DNA from: an uncultured Collinsella sp.
GTDB lineage: Bacteria; Actinomycetota; Coriobacteriia; Coriobacteriales; Coriobacteriaceae
Assembly: GCA_958403385.1 (NCBI GenBank)
Contig: CATXXC010000001.1
Span: 1-64,000 of the forward strand
Direction of reading: 5' to 3'
DNA length: 64,000 nt
The notes below the pieces were generated by a model that worked only from the letters and a program-made list of their open reading frames with translations, did no database searches and had not been told where the DNA came from. How positions within the stretch are numbered: the first letter of the stretch is position 1; each line of letters starts with the position of its first letter. Both the position numbers and the translations under genes were made by a program. Of this stretch, positions 16,873 through 27,678 are shown piece by piece.

Positions 16873-17883
16873 CTACGCGGTTTTACCCTCAATGAGTTCA
16901 ACGGGGAGCTTGATATTCGATTCGGGCTTTTCGCCGTTAATAAGAGCAATGATGGATTGCGCCGCGAGCTCTCCGATGCGATCGATATCTTGGCGAACGG
17001 TTGTTAAGTCAGGCATAAACGTCATAGTGCGGCGGGCACCATCCGCGCCCACGACCTTAATATCGCCCGGAGCGCTCAAGCCGCGCTGCTTCATCACGTT
17101 AAGACAGATAGCCGCCATCGTGTCGTCTCCCGCAAAGATGCCGTCAATATCGGGGTTCTCATCGAGGATCTTCGCAACGACCGCACTCTTTTCGTCGTCG
17201 GGCTTAACGAACTCGACCTCACGGACAAGCGCGGGCAAACCGGCCTGCTCAACAACATCGAGGTAGGCATCGGTACGCTTATTGGCAGGCATGCGCATGC
17301 GGCTATTGCTGCGCAGGCACAGGATGCGTGAACATCCGTCATCGATCAGGCGACGCGTGGCAAGTTCGCCGATGCTATAGCTGTCGCTCGCAATCTGAAC
17401 AGAGGCTTCGCCAAGGTCGCAGTCGATACCAACCAGACTCAAGCCCATCTCGGCATACGCCTCGGCACCGATATTAAGCGAGTTGACGATGACGCCATCA
17501 ACCATATTGCGTCGAAGCATGTCGATATAAGAGCGCTCAAGCTCGGGTCGATTGGCGCTATTGCACAGCAGCATCTTAAAACCGTTTTCGGCCAGGGTAT
17601 GCTCAATGACTTGAACCACTTGGGCATGAAACGGACTGCTGACATAGGGGACGATCATACCGATAAGATTCAGGCGACCGTTGAGCATGGCACGGGCGAT
17701 ATCGTTGGGCGTATAGTTGATGCGCTTCATCGCGGCATGGACCTTATCGCGGGTCTCTTGGCTAATATAGCCGCGATTATTAAGCACGCGAGATACCGTA
17801 GTAGGCGAAACCCCCGCCACCGCTGCAACTTCCTTGATGCCAGGCTTAGCAGAATCCTTAGAACGAGCGCCCTCGTGAGCCAT
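16873..17883 (-). CDS. scrR: LacI family regulator of the sucrose operon
   Basis: 336 residues. N-terminal HTH GIKEVAAVAGVSPTTVSRVL and hinge region NYTPNDIARAMLNGRLNLIG, then a periplasmic-binding-protein-like effector domain with GVIVNSL and GIFAGDDTMAA. The start chosen is ATG 17881-17883 (MAHEGARS), with GGAGG five bases upstream; an ATG seven codons earlier lies inside the operator. It is placed upstream of, and on the same strand as, the GH32-EIIBC-scrB genes. Shared TGTCAAACGTTT boxes upstream of both support local autoregulation. The symbol is by context. Confidence 0.85.
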   Translation of the reverse strand: MAHEGARSKDSAKPGIKEVAAVAGVSPTTVSRVLNNRGYISQETRDKVHAAMKRINYTPNDIARAMLNGRLNLIGMIVPYVSSPFHAQVVQVIEHTLAENGFKMLLCNSANRPELERSYIDMLRRNMVDGVIVNSLNIGAEAYAEMGLSLVGIDCDLGEASVQIASDSYSIGELATRRLIDDGCSRILCLRSNSRMRMPANKRTDAYLDVVEQAGLPALVREVEFVKPDDEKSAVVAKILDENPDIDGIFAGDDTMAAICLNVMKQRGLSAPGDIKVVGADGARRTMTFMPDLTTVRQDIDRIGELAAQSIIALINGEKPESNIKLPVELIEGKTA

Positions 17884-17900
17884 AGCACCCTCCCCCATCA

Positions 17901-17920
17901 ACATGTCAAACGTTTACATA
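17901..17920. promoter_or_regulatory. LacI-type operator upstream of scrR
   Basis: ACATGTCAAACGTTTACATA, an imperfect palindrome centred on ACGT, 18 bases upstream of the scrR start, fitting autorepression. Confidence 0.65.
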
Positions 17921-18036
17921 CGAACAAAGCATACCCCAACAACAGCGGGAAGACGGTAACAGCACAAGTAAGTAAACGACTCATCCAAATAATTAGGAGA
18001 GTTCCGCCTAAAGGGTGACTCCGAAGAACCCCGCTT

Positions 18037-18159
18037 GGCCGGTTTTGGGTTATTTTCCAAAACATCCCGCAGGACGCAAAGAGGCCCCGCCGCGCAACGC
18101 GCGCAGCGGAGCCTCTTTGCATGTCCGAGGACGTTTTGGAAAATAACCCAAAACCGGCC
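18037..18159. repeat. Nested long hairpin with 27-bp perfect arms
   Basis: Outer arms 18037-18063 and 18133-18159 are perfect 27-bp complements; inner arms 18076-18090 and 18106-18120 pair with one mismatch. Spacers are ATCCCGCAGGAC (left) and ATGTCCGAGGAC (right), matching the family consensus. It sits downstream of the glycyl-radical gene on the minus strand and upstream of scrR. Confidence 0.85.
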
Positions 18160-18186
18160 CCAGTAATCCTACAGGAGTTGAACCCT

Positions 18187-18438
18187 TTAGAACTTATCGT
18201 GGAAGGTACGCGCAATGACCTCGTCCTGCTGCTCCTTGGTGAGCGTGTGGAAGTTCACGGCATAGCCGGAAACGCGGATGGTCAGCTGCGGGTACTTCTC
18301 GGGGTGAGCCTGAGCGTCGAGCAGCGTCTCACGGTTGAAGACGTTGATGTTCAGGTGGTGGCCACCCTTCTCGGCGTAAGCGTCGAGCATGTGGACCAGG
18401 TTATCGGCCTGAGTCTCAGAAACTTCAGAAACCTTCAT
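18187..18438 (-). CDS. Separate glycyl-radical subunit of pyruvate formate-lyase
   Basis: 83 residues, equivalent to the C-terminal glycyl-radical domain of PFL: NINVFNRETLLDAQAHPEKY, then TIRVSGYAVNFHTLTKEQQ with the radical glycine at Gly58. Known relatives are the GrcA/YfiD spare part that repairs oxygen-cleaved PFL. Here the adjacent PFL core has no glycyl domain of its own, so this gene probably supplies an essential half of the enzyme, not a spare. It starts at ATG 18436-18438 with AAGGAG seven bases upstream, 85 bases downstream of the core gene on the same strand. Confidence 0.9.
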   Translation of the reverse strand: MKVSEVSETQADNLVHMLDAYAEKGGHHLNINVFNRETLLDAQAHPEKYPQLTIRVSGYAVNFHTLTKEQQDEVIARTFHDKF

Positions 18439-18461
18439 AATGTGTCTCCTTCGATTAATAG

Positions 18462-18521
18462 GCGCCGGCCGAAACCGGCGCGCTAATCAGTAATCGTTAT
18501 TGTTAGTATAGCACTAACAAT
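18462..18521 (-). other. Two hairpins between the PFL core and glycyl-radical genes
   Basis: One stem, 18462-18468 with 18475-18481 (GCGCCGG/CCGGCGC), and one perfect 9-bp stem, 18499-18507 with 18513-18521 (ATTGTTAGT), directly after the core stop codon. Neither has a strong T-run on the minus strand. They could set the ratio of the two polypeptides by partial termination or RNA processing. Confidence 0.6.
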
Positions 18522-18523
18522 AG

Positions 18524-20575
<2,052 letters not shown>

Positions 20576-20861
20576 TGTGTAACCACGCTCCTAGTTACGT
20601 GTAATGCGGCGCTCTCTCACACCGCTGCTTATTGAATTCTTGAATTTTCGGTTTGCACTACCGGCTTCTTCCGTTCTTCATCACACGTTGGTGCAGGGAA
20701 AAACGTTTGTCCACCTTGGAACTGCAACCCAAAACCCAAGATTTCACCCGTTTGAGAAGGATAACATAGCTACCCCCTTCATCAGGGCTGTTATATGTTT
20801 CTTTTTTTATACCATTAGGGCGTTTTTAACAAATCCGCAGGAAATGCGAGCGCGAACAACT

Positions 20862-20870
20862 ACCGTTCAC
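20862..20870 (+). promoter_or_regulatory. Single ACCGTTCAC box upstream of pflB
   Basis: Matches the box found in 21-bp pairs at the sugar operons, but I find no second copy 20-22 bases away. It is 287 bases upstream of the pflB start. Weak on its own. Confidence 0.3.
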
Positions 20871-20955
20871 CGATTTGTTTGGTATTTTTCCTTGCCTTTG
20901 TACGACGCTCACTCTAGCTGTTATGCCAGCTTTAGCATGGTAAAGTGCCTCTGAG

Positions 20956-21057
20956 TAGGCTTTGGGACATGCCTAACGATCTGCCCCAAACTTTACTGGC
21001 ACCGACGGTGTACGGAGGTCGCCTAAAGGTAGTTTTCTAGGCATGTCCCAAAATCTA
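20956..21057. repeat. Long inverted repeat between pflB and marR
   Basis: Arms 20956-20975 and 21038-21057 (TAGGCATGTCCCAAAATCTA) pair over 20 bases with few mismatches, enclosing about 60 bases with weaker internal stems. The arm tail AAAATCTACCG recurs in the hairpin at 2769-2800. Confidence 0.65.
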
Positions 21058-21125
21058 CCGTATATGGCGCGCGTGCAGGGGTATCATCTTTCACCGAAAA
21101 TAGTTTCTAGTGTTAGGGGTTTTCG

Positions 21126-21575
21126 GTGGAAGATACCGATTTCCATGAGCTTGGGAGTCAGCTCCTTACCGAGTTTGGCGGCATTCACCAGCGCGTTTCG
21201 CGCTTTGTGGACAAAGCTCTCAGCGGCGAGATGGCTGTCATGCGCGCCCTTATGCTCGCTGGCGGTTCGCTCACGCCGAGCGAACTCGCTGATCGCGCCT
21301 GGGTCTCGAACGCCCGCATTGCCAATATCCTACGCGCTCTCGAAGCCAAGGGCTGGGTTGAGCGTGAGCACTCAAAGACCGACCGTCGTCGCGTACACGT
21401 CATAGTGACCGACAAGGGATTCCAGGATCTCGAAATCAAACGCCGGGAATTCGAGGACCGCACCGCGGCTTTCCTCGAACAGCTCGGCGAAACAGATACC
21501 CAAGAGATGGTGCGTCTTCTAAGGCGTGCCAACGAAATTATCGACCACAATCAAGAAAGGAGAGATGCCGAGTGA
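21126..21575 (+). CDS. MarR family regulator
   Basis: 149 residues. Winged-helix regulator: MRALMLAGGSLTPSELAD, then NARIANILRALEAKGWVERE and the wing DRRRVHVIVTDKG. The C-terminal helices form the dimer interface. The start is GTG 21126-21128 with AGGGG six bases upstream. The stop overlaps the GTG start of the following ABC gene (GTGA), so the regulator and the exporter form one operon; it probably represses the operon and responds to an exported compound. Confidence 0.88.
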   Translation: MEDTDFHELGSQLLTEFGGIHQRVSRFVDKALSGEMAVMRALMLAGGSLTPSELADRAWVSNARIANILRALEAKGWVEREHSKTDRRRVHVIVTDKGFQDLEIKRREFEDRTAAFLEQLGETDTQEMVRLLRRANEIIDHNQERRDAE

Positions 21576-23941
21576 GGATTCTCAAGCTCTTTAAAAAGCA
21601 TGTCCTGGCACTGCTCGCAGCTATCGTACTTATCGTAATCAGCTGCAACGCCGATCTGGCGCTGCCTACCTATATGAGCGACATCGTCGACGTGGGCGTG
21701 CAGCAAGGCGGCATCGCCTCGCCCGTGCCCGACACCATTCGCGCCGAATCGCTCGACGACCTCGAACTCTTTATGAGCGCCAAGGACGCCAAAGCTGTGG
21801 AGGCCGTGTTTAGTAAGGCGGACAATAACGGCATTCGAACGTACAAGGGCACCGAGGAGGAGCGCGGCGACGGCGACAAGATTGCCGACATCATGAGCCT
21901 GCCTGAGACCGTCGTGCTCGCCTTCAACCAGGGCATTGACGCCGACTCCATGGGCGACATGACCGGCGCATCCACCGAGGCAAGCGATGGCGGCGCCGCT
22001 CAGGCCATGCCCACCCCCGAGCAGATGGCAGCGATGACGCCCGAGCAGCTCGCCGAGATGCAGCAGAAGGCCGCAGCCGCGCAGAGCATGCAAAAGCAGA
22101 TCGACGCCGACGGCGGCAAGATCACCATGAAGAGCCTGCGTCTGGGCGTTGAAGGCGGCCTAATCGACCAGGGCAAGCTCGTCGAGGGCGCCAACGATAT
22201 GGCTGACAAAATGGGCTCCATGTCGGGCTCCATCGTCACCCAGCGCGCCGTGAGCTACGTGCAGGACGAGTACAAGGCACAGGGCATCGACCCCGCCGAC
22301 GTGCAGAACGCCTACCTGGGCCGCATGGCGACCACGATGTTTGGCCTGTGCCTGGTGTCGCTGGTCGCCACCATCCTGACCGGCGCCGTGGCTTCGCGCA
22401 CCGCCTGCTCCATCGCCCGCGACCTGCGCCGCGAGACCTTCAACAAGGTTATGCACTTCTCGCCGGCCGAGGTGGGCAAGTTTAGCCAGGCCTCGCTCAT
22501 CACCCGCTGCACCAACGACATTCAGCAGATCCAGATGGCCGCAACCCTGTTTATCCGCATGTGCCTGATGGCCCCCGTCATGGGCATCGTCGCCGTCATG
22601 CGCGTCCTGGCCAACCACACCGGCCTGGAGTGGACCATCGCCGTGGCCATCATCGCCGTCTCGGCCGTCGTCGGCGTGCTTATGGGCCTCACCATGCCCA
22701 AGTTCAAAAAGATGCAGAGCTTTGTGGACCGCGTGAACCTTACCGCCCGCGAGCTGCTCGACGGTCTTATGCCCATCCGCTCATTCAACCGCGAGGAGCA
22801 TGAGCTCGAGCGTTTTGACAAGGCTTCGCTCGACCTGATGACCACGCAGCTCTACACCAACCGCGCCATGAGCTTTATGATGCCGCTCATGATGCTCGTC
22901 ATGAACTGCATCACCGTGCTCATCGTCTGGTTTGGCGCGCAGGGCGTGTCCGACGGCGTGATGCAGGTCGGCAACATGATGGCGTTTATTTCCTACACCA
23001 TGCAGATCGTCATGGCGTTTATGATCCTCACCATGGTTTCGGTCATCCTGCCCCGTGCCGAAGTCGCAGCCGAGCGCGTGGAAGAGGTCATCACCTGCCC
23101 CACGAGCATCAACGACCCTGCCTCGCCCAAACTGCCTGCTGCCAGCGCGCCGCGCGGTGAGCTCACCTTCCGTGACGTAAGCTTCCAGTATCCCGACGCC
23201 CGCGCCGATGTCATCAGCGGCGTGAACTTCACCACACATGCCGGTCAGATGCTCGGCATCATTGGCTCCACGGGCTCGGGCAAGTCAACACTTGTGCAGT
23301 TGATTCCGCGCCTGTACGACGTCACGGGCGGCAGCATTTCGCTCGACGGCATCGATGTGCGCGATATGACCCTTTCCGAGCTACGCCGCCGCATTGGCTA
23401 TATCCCGCAGCAGGGACGCCTGTTCTCGGGCACCGTCGAGAGCAACCTTAAGTTTGCCGGCGACATGGTGAGCGACGAGGACATGTACCGGGCGGCACGC
23501 ATCGCCCAGGCCGAGGACTTTATCGCCGAGCGCGAGGGCGGCTACGACTCCCCCATCAGCCAGGGTGGCTCCAATGTTTCGGGCGGTCAGCGCCAGCGCC
23601 TGGCCATCGCCCGCGCCCTGGCCAAAAAGCCCGAGGTCGTGGTGTTCGATGACTCGTTTAGCGCGCTTGACTACAAGACCGACGCGCGTCTGCGCGAGGA
23701 GCTGGCCAAAAACGTCACCGACGCCGCACTCGTGGTCGTGGCACAACGCATCGCGACCATCATGCACGCCGACCAGATCATCGTACTCGACGACGGTCAC
23801 GTAGTGGGCACCGGTACGCACGAGGAGCTACTGCGCAGCTGCCCGGCGTACCTGGAAATCGCACAGTCGCAGCTTTCCGCCGAGGAGCTGGGGCTTACCC
23901 AAGAAGAAATTGCAGCCGCTATGGAAGGAGGCGAGCGCTAA
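21572..23941 (+). CDS. ABC multidrug exporter half, degenerate NBD subunit
   Basis: 789 residues; fused membrane and ATPase domains. Walker A STGSGKSTLVQ near residue 565, signature NVSGGQRQR near 665, Walker B VVVFDDSFSALD with Asp in place of the catalytic Glu, as in the non-hydrolysing subunit of heterodimeric exporters (TM287/288, BmrCD type). Between the first and second membrane helices lies an insert of about 200 residues (roughly 35-240) that includes a Met/Gln/Ala-rich stretch (PTPEQMAAMTPEQLAEMQQK), probably outside the membrane. Such proteins are usually under 600 residues. GTG start overlapping marR. Confidence 0.9.
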   Translation: MRILKLFKKHVLALLAAIVLIVISCNADLALPTYMSDIVDVGVQQGGIASPVPDTIRAESLDDLELFMSAKDAKAVEAVFSKADNNGIRTYKGTEEERGDGDKIADIMSLPETVVLAFNQGIDADSMGDMTGASTEASDGGAAQAMPTPEQMAAMTPEQLAEMQQKAAAAQSMQKQIDADGGKITMKSLRLGVEGGLIDQGKLVEGANDMADKMGSMSGSIVTQRAVSYVQDEYKAQGIDPADVQNAYLGRMATTMFGLCLVSLVATILTGAVASRTACSIARDLRRETFNKVMHFSPAEVGKFSQASLITRCTNDIQQIQMAATLFIRMCLMAPVMGIVAVMRVLANHTGLEWTIAVAIIAVSAVVGVLMGLTMPKFKKMQSFVDRVNLTARELLDGLMPIRSFNREEHELERFDKASLDLMTTQLYTNRAMSFMMPLMMLVMNCITVLIVWFGAQGVSDGVMQVGNMMAFISYTMQIVMAFMILTMVSVILPRAEVAAERVEEVITCPTSINDPASPKLPAASAPRGELTFRDVSFQYPDARADVISGVNFTTHAGQMLGIIGSTGSGKSTLVQLIPRLYDVTGGSISLDGIDVRDMTLSELRRRIGYIPQQGRLFSGTVESNLKFAGDMVSDEDMYRAARIAQAEDFIAEREGGYDSPISQGGSNVSGGQRQRLAIARALAKKPEVVVFDDSFSALDYKTDARLREELAKNVTDAALVVVAQRIATIMHADQIIVLDDGHVVGTGTHEELLRSCPAYLEIAQSQLSAEELGLTQEEIAAAMEGGER

Positions 23942-25797
23942 TGGCAGACGAGACCAAGACCCAAATTCCCAAGCCCACCCGTCAGCGTGGACCCATGGGC
24001 CGCATGGGCGGCATGCGTCGCGGCGAAAAGGCCAAGGACTTTAAAGGCACCATGAGGCAGCTGCTCGGCTATATCGGCCAGCACAAGATTGCCGTGTTTG
24101 CCGCCGTCGCCTTTGCCGTGTGCTCGGTCATCTTTAATATTGTGGGACCCAAGATGCTCGGTCAGGTTACGACCAAGCTGTTTGAGGGCCTGGTTGCCAA
24201 AGTCAACGGTACCGGCGATGTCGACTTTAACTGGATCGCCAAGACGCTCGGCTTTTTGCTCTGCCTGTACCTGGCGAGCTCTATCTGCAGCCTCATCCAG
24301 GGCTGGCTCATGACCGGTGTCACGCAAAAGATTTGCTACCGCATGCGCAAGGAGATCGCCGCCAAGATTGCCGTCGTGCCGATGAGCTACTTCAACGGTC
24401 ACAGCAAGGGCGATGTGCTCAGCCGCATCACCAACGACGTCGATACGCTCGGCCAGTCGCTCAACCAGAGCGTGACGCAGCTTATTACGTCCGTCACGCA
24501 GATTATCGGCGTGCTCGTCATGATGTTGTCGATCAGCCTGCCGCTCACCGGCGTCACCGTGCTCACGCTGCCGGCCGCCGCGATTATCTTGATGGTGATG
24601 ATTCACTGCTCGCAGCCGTACTTCCGCGAGCAGCAGCAGGTCCTGGGCGCCGTCAACGGCATTATCGAGGAGGACTTTGCCGGTCAAAACGTCATTCAGG
24701 TGTTCGACCGCGCCGAGGCCTCAATCGAGGAGTTCGACCGTCAAAACGACCGCCTGTTTATTAGTGGCTGGCGTTCGCAGTTCCTGTCGGGCCTGATGAT
24801 GCCGCTTATGAGCCTGGTGGGCAACATGGGTTACGTGGGCGTTGTCGTGGTGGGCGCGCAGCTCGCGCTGACCGGCAATGCCACGCCCGGCGACATCCAG
24901 AGCTTTATCCAGTACGTGCGCAACTTTACGCAACCCGTGCAGCAGCTGGGCAACGTGAGCAACACGATGCAGTCGATGGCAGCTGCCACCGAGCGTGTGT
25001 TTGAGTTTTTAGCCGCACCCGAGGAGGAGCAGAAGGCCGACGCGCAGATCCCTGAGAAGCGCCCCGGCCACGTGGAGTTTGACCATGTGAAGTTTGGCTA
25101 TACGCCCGACAAGACCATCATCCACGACTTTAGCTGCGAGGCGCAGCCCGGCCAGACCATCGCCATCGTCGGCCCCACCGGCGCCGGCAAGACCACGCTC
25201 ATTAAGCTGCTGCAGCGCTTTTACGACGTGGACGGCGGTTCGCTGCGCGTCGAGGGCGTCGACGTGCGCGACTGGGACCGTGCGGCACTGCGCGGCGAGT
25301 TTGCCATGGTACTGCAGGATACCTGGCTGTTTAACGGCACCATCCGCGAGAACATCCGCTACGGACGCCCCGATGCGAGCGATGCCGAGGTCGAGGCCGC
25401 TGCGCGTGCCGCGCGTTGCGACCACTTTATCCATACGCTCGCCGGCGGCTACGATTTCATGATCAACGAGGAGGGCACTAACCTATCGCAGGGTCAGCGC
25501 CAGCTCGTGACCATCGCCCGCGCCATTTTGGCCGACCGCCCGGCGCTGATTCTGGACGAGGCGACCTCCAACGTCGATACCCGTACCGAGGAGCTTATTC
25601 AGCGTGCCATGGATGCGCTGATGCAGGGCCGTACCAGCTTTGTTATCGCGCACCGCCTGTCCACGATCCGCAACGCCGACGTGATCTTGGTAATTCGCGA
25701 CGGCGACATCGTCGAGAAGGGCACGCACGACGAGTTGCTCGCCCAGGGCGGCTTCTACGCCGACCTGTACAACTCGCAGTTCGACGAGGCGGCGTAA
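23941..25797 (+). CDS. ABC multidrug exporter half, catalytic NBD subunit
   Basis: 618 residues. Partner of the previous gene; its ATG overlaps the upstream stop by one base (TAATG). Six membrane helices (about 45-340), then Walker A GPTGAGKTTLIK near residue 410, signature NLSQGQRQL near 513 and Walker B ALILDEATSNVD with the catalytic Glu present. A Pro/Arg/Met/Gly-rich N-terminal tail precedes the first helix. The intact site here and the degenerate site in the partner fit an asymmetric heterodimer. The transported compound is unknown. Followed by a strong terminator. Confidence 0.93.
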   Translation: MADETKTQIPKPTRQRGPMGRMGGMRRGEKAKDFKGTMRQLLGYIGQHKIAVFAAVAFAVCSVIFNIVGPKMLGQVTTKLFEGLVAKVNGTGDVDFNWIAKTLGFLLCLYLASSICSLIQGWLMTGVTQKICYRMRKEIAAKIAVVPMSYFNGHSKGDVLSRITNDVDTLGQSLNQSVTQLITSVTQIIGVLVMMLSISLPLTGVTVLTLPAAAIILMVMIHCSQPYFREQQQVLGAVNGIIEEDFAGQNVIQVFDRAEASIEEFDRQNDRLFISGWRSQFLSGLMMPLMSLVGNMGYVGVVVVGAQLALTGNATPGDIQSFIQYVRNFTQPVQQLGNVSNTMQSMAAATERVFEFLAAPEEEQKADAQIPEKRPGHVEFDHVKFGYTPDKTIIHDFSCEAQPGQTIAIVGPTGAGKTTLIKLLQRFYDVDGGSLRVEGVDVRDWDRAALRGEFAMVLQDTWLFNGTIRENIRYGRPDASDAEVEAAARAARCDHFIHTLAGGYDFMINEEGTNLSQGQRQLVTIARAILADRPALILDEATSNVDTRTEELIQRAMDALMQGRTSFVIAHRLSTIRNADVILVIRDGDIVEKGTHDELLAQGGFYADLYNSQFDEAA

Positions 25798-25829
25798 ATT
25801 CTGCCGCAGGGAACGAATAACGCCCGAGA

Positions 25830-25864
25830 ACGGGGGCGCAGGACAACCTGCGCCCCCGTTTTTG
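25830..25864 (+). terminator. Terminator of the marR-ABC operon
   Basis: Perfect 13-bp GC-rich stem (25830-25842 with 25847-25859), ACAA loop, then a T-run. Confidence 0.9.
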
Positions 25865-25913
25865 CGTTTCGTGGCGCTCGAAATGTCTCCTCGGGGTCTT
25901 TTGACGGATCCCA

Positions 25914-26126
25914 TTCGCGGCGGTTTTTGCCTATCCGGCGCGTCTCAGATGCAAGTGAGTAGACTTTCTTGGATTTGCCGAGCACATCGCGACAAATGCC
26001 CAGTAAAGCCGCAGGTCAGAGCGGTGACGTTTCGGGGTGTGCTCGGCCTCCTGCAAATAGTCTACTCACTTGGTTTTTTTCTGTTAGAAGACTGCTGTGA
26101 GGGAAAGCAGCTCCCTCAAGGCGGTC
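25914..26126 (+). repeat. ~215-bp structured element, copy 1
   Basis: It shares most of its sequence with 30651-30866 in reverse orientation. Inside it are concentric arms AGTGAGTAGAC (from about 25956) and GTCTACTCACT (ends about 26070), then GCCGAGCAC/GTGCTCGGC, and a terminal terminator-like hairpin (GAGGGAAAGCAGCTCCCTC region). No open reading frame of note. The two copies bracket DAHP synthase and the metNIQ operon. Confidence 0.85.
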
Positions 26127-26156
26127 ATCGTTTCCCCAGATAAAACCCGCCTAAAT

Positions 26157-26182
26157 AAACCTGCCCCTTTTTGGCAGGTTTC
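26157..26182 (+). other. Hairpin upstream of the DAHP synthase promoter
   Basis: Stem AAACCTGCC/GGCAGGTTT with a T-rich loop, immediately before the -35 box. Probably part of upstream termination, not an attenuator, because it precedes the promoter. Confidence 0.45.
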
Positions 26183-26184
26183 GC

Positions 26185-26213
26185 TTGCACTTTAGCGTGC
26201 GACAGCGGATAAT
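26185..26213 (+). promoter_or_regulatory. Promoter of the DAHP synthase gene
   Basis: TTGCAC at 26185-26190 and GATAAT at 26208-26213 with a 17-base spacer, a near-consensus housekeeping promoter 50 bases upstream of the start codon. Confidence 0.7.
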
Positions 26214-26265
26214 GCCGAGCACTCGACAATGCGCTCAATAGCTTTCTATAGATGAGGAGGCCCCT

Positions 26266-27297
26266 ATGGCCATGGAATTCAAACGTAGACTGCCGATCCC
26301 CATGGAGATCCGCGAGGAAATGCCGCTTTCAGCCGAGCTCACCGCCAAAAAGCAGGAGTTCGACGCCGAGGTCGCCAAGATCTTTACCGGCGAGGACGCA
26401 CGCAAGGTACTCATTATCGGCCCGTGCTCTGCAGACCGCGAGGACTCGGTACTCGAGTACATGAACCGCCTGGCCAAGGTCGCCGAGGAAGTCAGAGACA
26501 AGCTCGTTATCATCCCGCGCGTCTACACCAACAAGCCCCGCACCAAGGGCACCGGTTACAAGGGTCTGCTGCACAACCCCGACCCCGAGGCGCCGGATGA
26601 CCTGCTCGAGGGCGTCAAGGCCATCCGCCACATGCACTTGCGCGTGATTGAGGAGACGGGTTTCTTCACCGCCGACGAGATGCTCTATCCCTCCAACTAC
26701 CAGTACCTCGTCGACCTGCTGAGCTATGTCGCCGTGGGCGCGCGCTCGGTCGAGAACCAGGAGCATCGACTGGTCTCGAGCGGCATTTCGGTACCCGTGG
26801 GCATGAAAAACCCCACCGCCGGTTCCACCACCGTTATGCTCAACTCCATCTATGCCGCCCAGGCACACCAGAGCTTTATCTTCCGCAACTGGGAAGTCGA
26901 GTGCGACGGCAACCCGCTCGCACATGCCGTCATGCGCGGCTATATCGGCCTCGACGGTCGCACCTACCCCAACTATCACTACGAGCACCTGGAGCGCCTG
27001 GCCGAGCGCTACACCGAACACGCCGGCTACGCCAACCCGGCTGCGGTCATCGACTGCAACCACGACAACTCGGGCAAACGACCGCTGGAGCAGTACCGCA
27101 TTTGCAAGGAGGTGCTCGACAGCTGCCGCCGCAACGAGTCCATCTCCAAGCTGGTCAAGGGCTTTATGATCGAGTCCTACCTGGAAGACGGCAACCAGCC
27201 GGTCGACGGCGGCGTCTTTGGCAAGTCCATCACCGACCCGTGCCTGGGCTGGGAAAAGACCAACTACCTCATCCACGAGATTGCAGAGCGTATTTAG
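26266..27297 (+). CDS. aroG: 3-deoxy-7-phosphoheptulonate synthase (DAHP synthase)
   Basis: 343 residues, class I (AroFGH type). Condenses PEP and erythrose-4-phosphate, the first step of aromatic amino acid synthesis. Motifs include IIGPCSADRED, PRVYTNKPRTKGTGYKGL, GVGARS-like VAVGARSVENQEHR, PVGMKNPTAGS and DCNHDNSGK near the C-terminus (metal ligands). The gene begins with a double ATG context (MAMEF); GAGGAGG lies seven bases upstream of 26266. It stands alone, with its own promoter and terminator. Which aromatic acid inhibits it cannot be told from the sequence alone. Confidence 0.94.
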   Translation: MAMEFKRRLPIPMEIREEMPLSAELTAKKQEFDAEVAKIFTGEDARKVLIIGPCSADREDSVLEYMNRLAKVAEEVRDKLVIIPRVYTNKPRTKGTGYKGLLHNPDPEAPDDLLEGVKAIRHMHLRVIEETGFFTADEMLYPSNYQYLVDLLSYVAVGARSVENQEHRLVSSGISVPVGMKNPTAGSTTVMLNSIYAAQAHQSFIFRNWEVECDGNPLAHAVMRGYIGLDGRTYPNYHYEHLERLAERYTEHAGYANPAAVIDCNHDNSGKRPLEQYRICKEVLDSCRRNESISKLVKGFMIESYLEDGNQPVDGGVFGKSITDPCLGWEKTNYLIHEIAERI

Positions 27298-27333
27298 TTA
27301 CGCGGGCACGAGAGCGAACAACTTGTCATTCAA

Positions 27334-27374
27334 AGAGGACGGCATGACCAAAAGGTCTATGCCGTCCTCTTTTC
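27334..27374 (+). terminator. Terminator of aroG
   Basis: Stem 27334-27349 with 27354-27370, one bulged base, AAAA loop, then TTTT. Confidence 0.85.
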
Positions 27375-27376
27375 AT

Positions 27377-27430
27377 AGTCGTTGAGGACGTTCTTGAATG
27401 ACTAGTCGTTTTAGAACGTCCCCAACGACT
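27377..27430. repeat. Inverted repeat of the AACGTCCCCAA family
   Basis: Arms 27377-27394 and 27413-27430 (AGAACGTCCCCAACGACT) pair over 18 bases with one G-U type mismatch. Related words occur at 45238-45268 and 50132-50169. Confidence 0.6.
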
Positions 27431-27567
27431 AACCAAAAGCTCCGCGGAGATTTCTTTTTACCTACTTTGTTAATGGGTATTGCGCGGCGCGTGCAGATAC
27501 GGTAAGGTGTTCCACCAATGAGCGCGGAGATGCCGCGCCGTCCAGCTACACCGCGAAGGGAGCGAAC

Positions 27568-27678
27568 ATGAACGGATTCATTTCCAACAACTCCATGATG
27601 ATGTGCATGTGCGCGGGCATGATGATGCCCCCTGTCTCCTCGCCTGCCGGCAGCGCCCGCTGCCCGCGAATGATGTAG
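27568..27678 (+). CDS. Met-rich leader peptide of metNIQ
   Basis: 36 codons, not previously recognisable as a protein family. It begins MNGFISNNSMMMCMCAGMMM and ends with RMM before TAG; 10 of 36 residues are methionine, in two runs of three, with three cysteines. The ribosome site AAGGGAG is six bases upstream. It is followed by a terminator at 27701 and then metN. The second Met run overlaps the left arm of a stem (27612-27619 with 27661-27668), which is the arrangement expected for ribosome-stalling control by charged methionyl-tRNA. The role is inferred from layout. Confidence 0.8.
   Translation: MNGFISNNSMMMCMCAGMMMPPVSSPAGSARCPRMM

Larger units (their letters stand above)
20576..21125. 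other. Long intergenic region upstream of pflB and marR
   Basis: 550 bases, no gene recognised. It holds the divergent promoters of pflB (minus) and the marR operon (plus), a single ACCGTTCAC box at 20862-20870 without a 21-bp partner, and the hairpin at 20956-21057. The central part (20760-20900) is AT-richer than its surroundings. Confidence 0.6.

Noticed and set aside
16993..17004. Another GCGAACGGTT box
   Set aside because: It lies within the LacI coding sequence and has no 21-base partner; taken as chance.
18439..18523. Frameshift or sequencing error splitting pflB
   Set aside because: The gap holds hairpins and an AAGGAG ribosome site, and both ends of the break fall at a domain border, so a real split is likelier.
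26157..26260. Possible leader peptide or attenuator before aroG
   Set aside because: The hairpin precedes the near-consensus promoter, and the only short frame after it has no aromatic codons.
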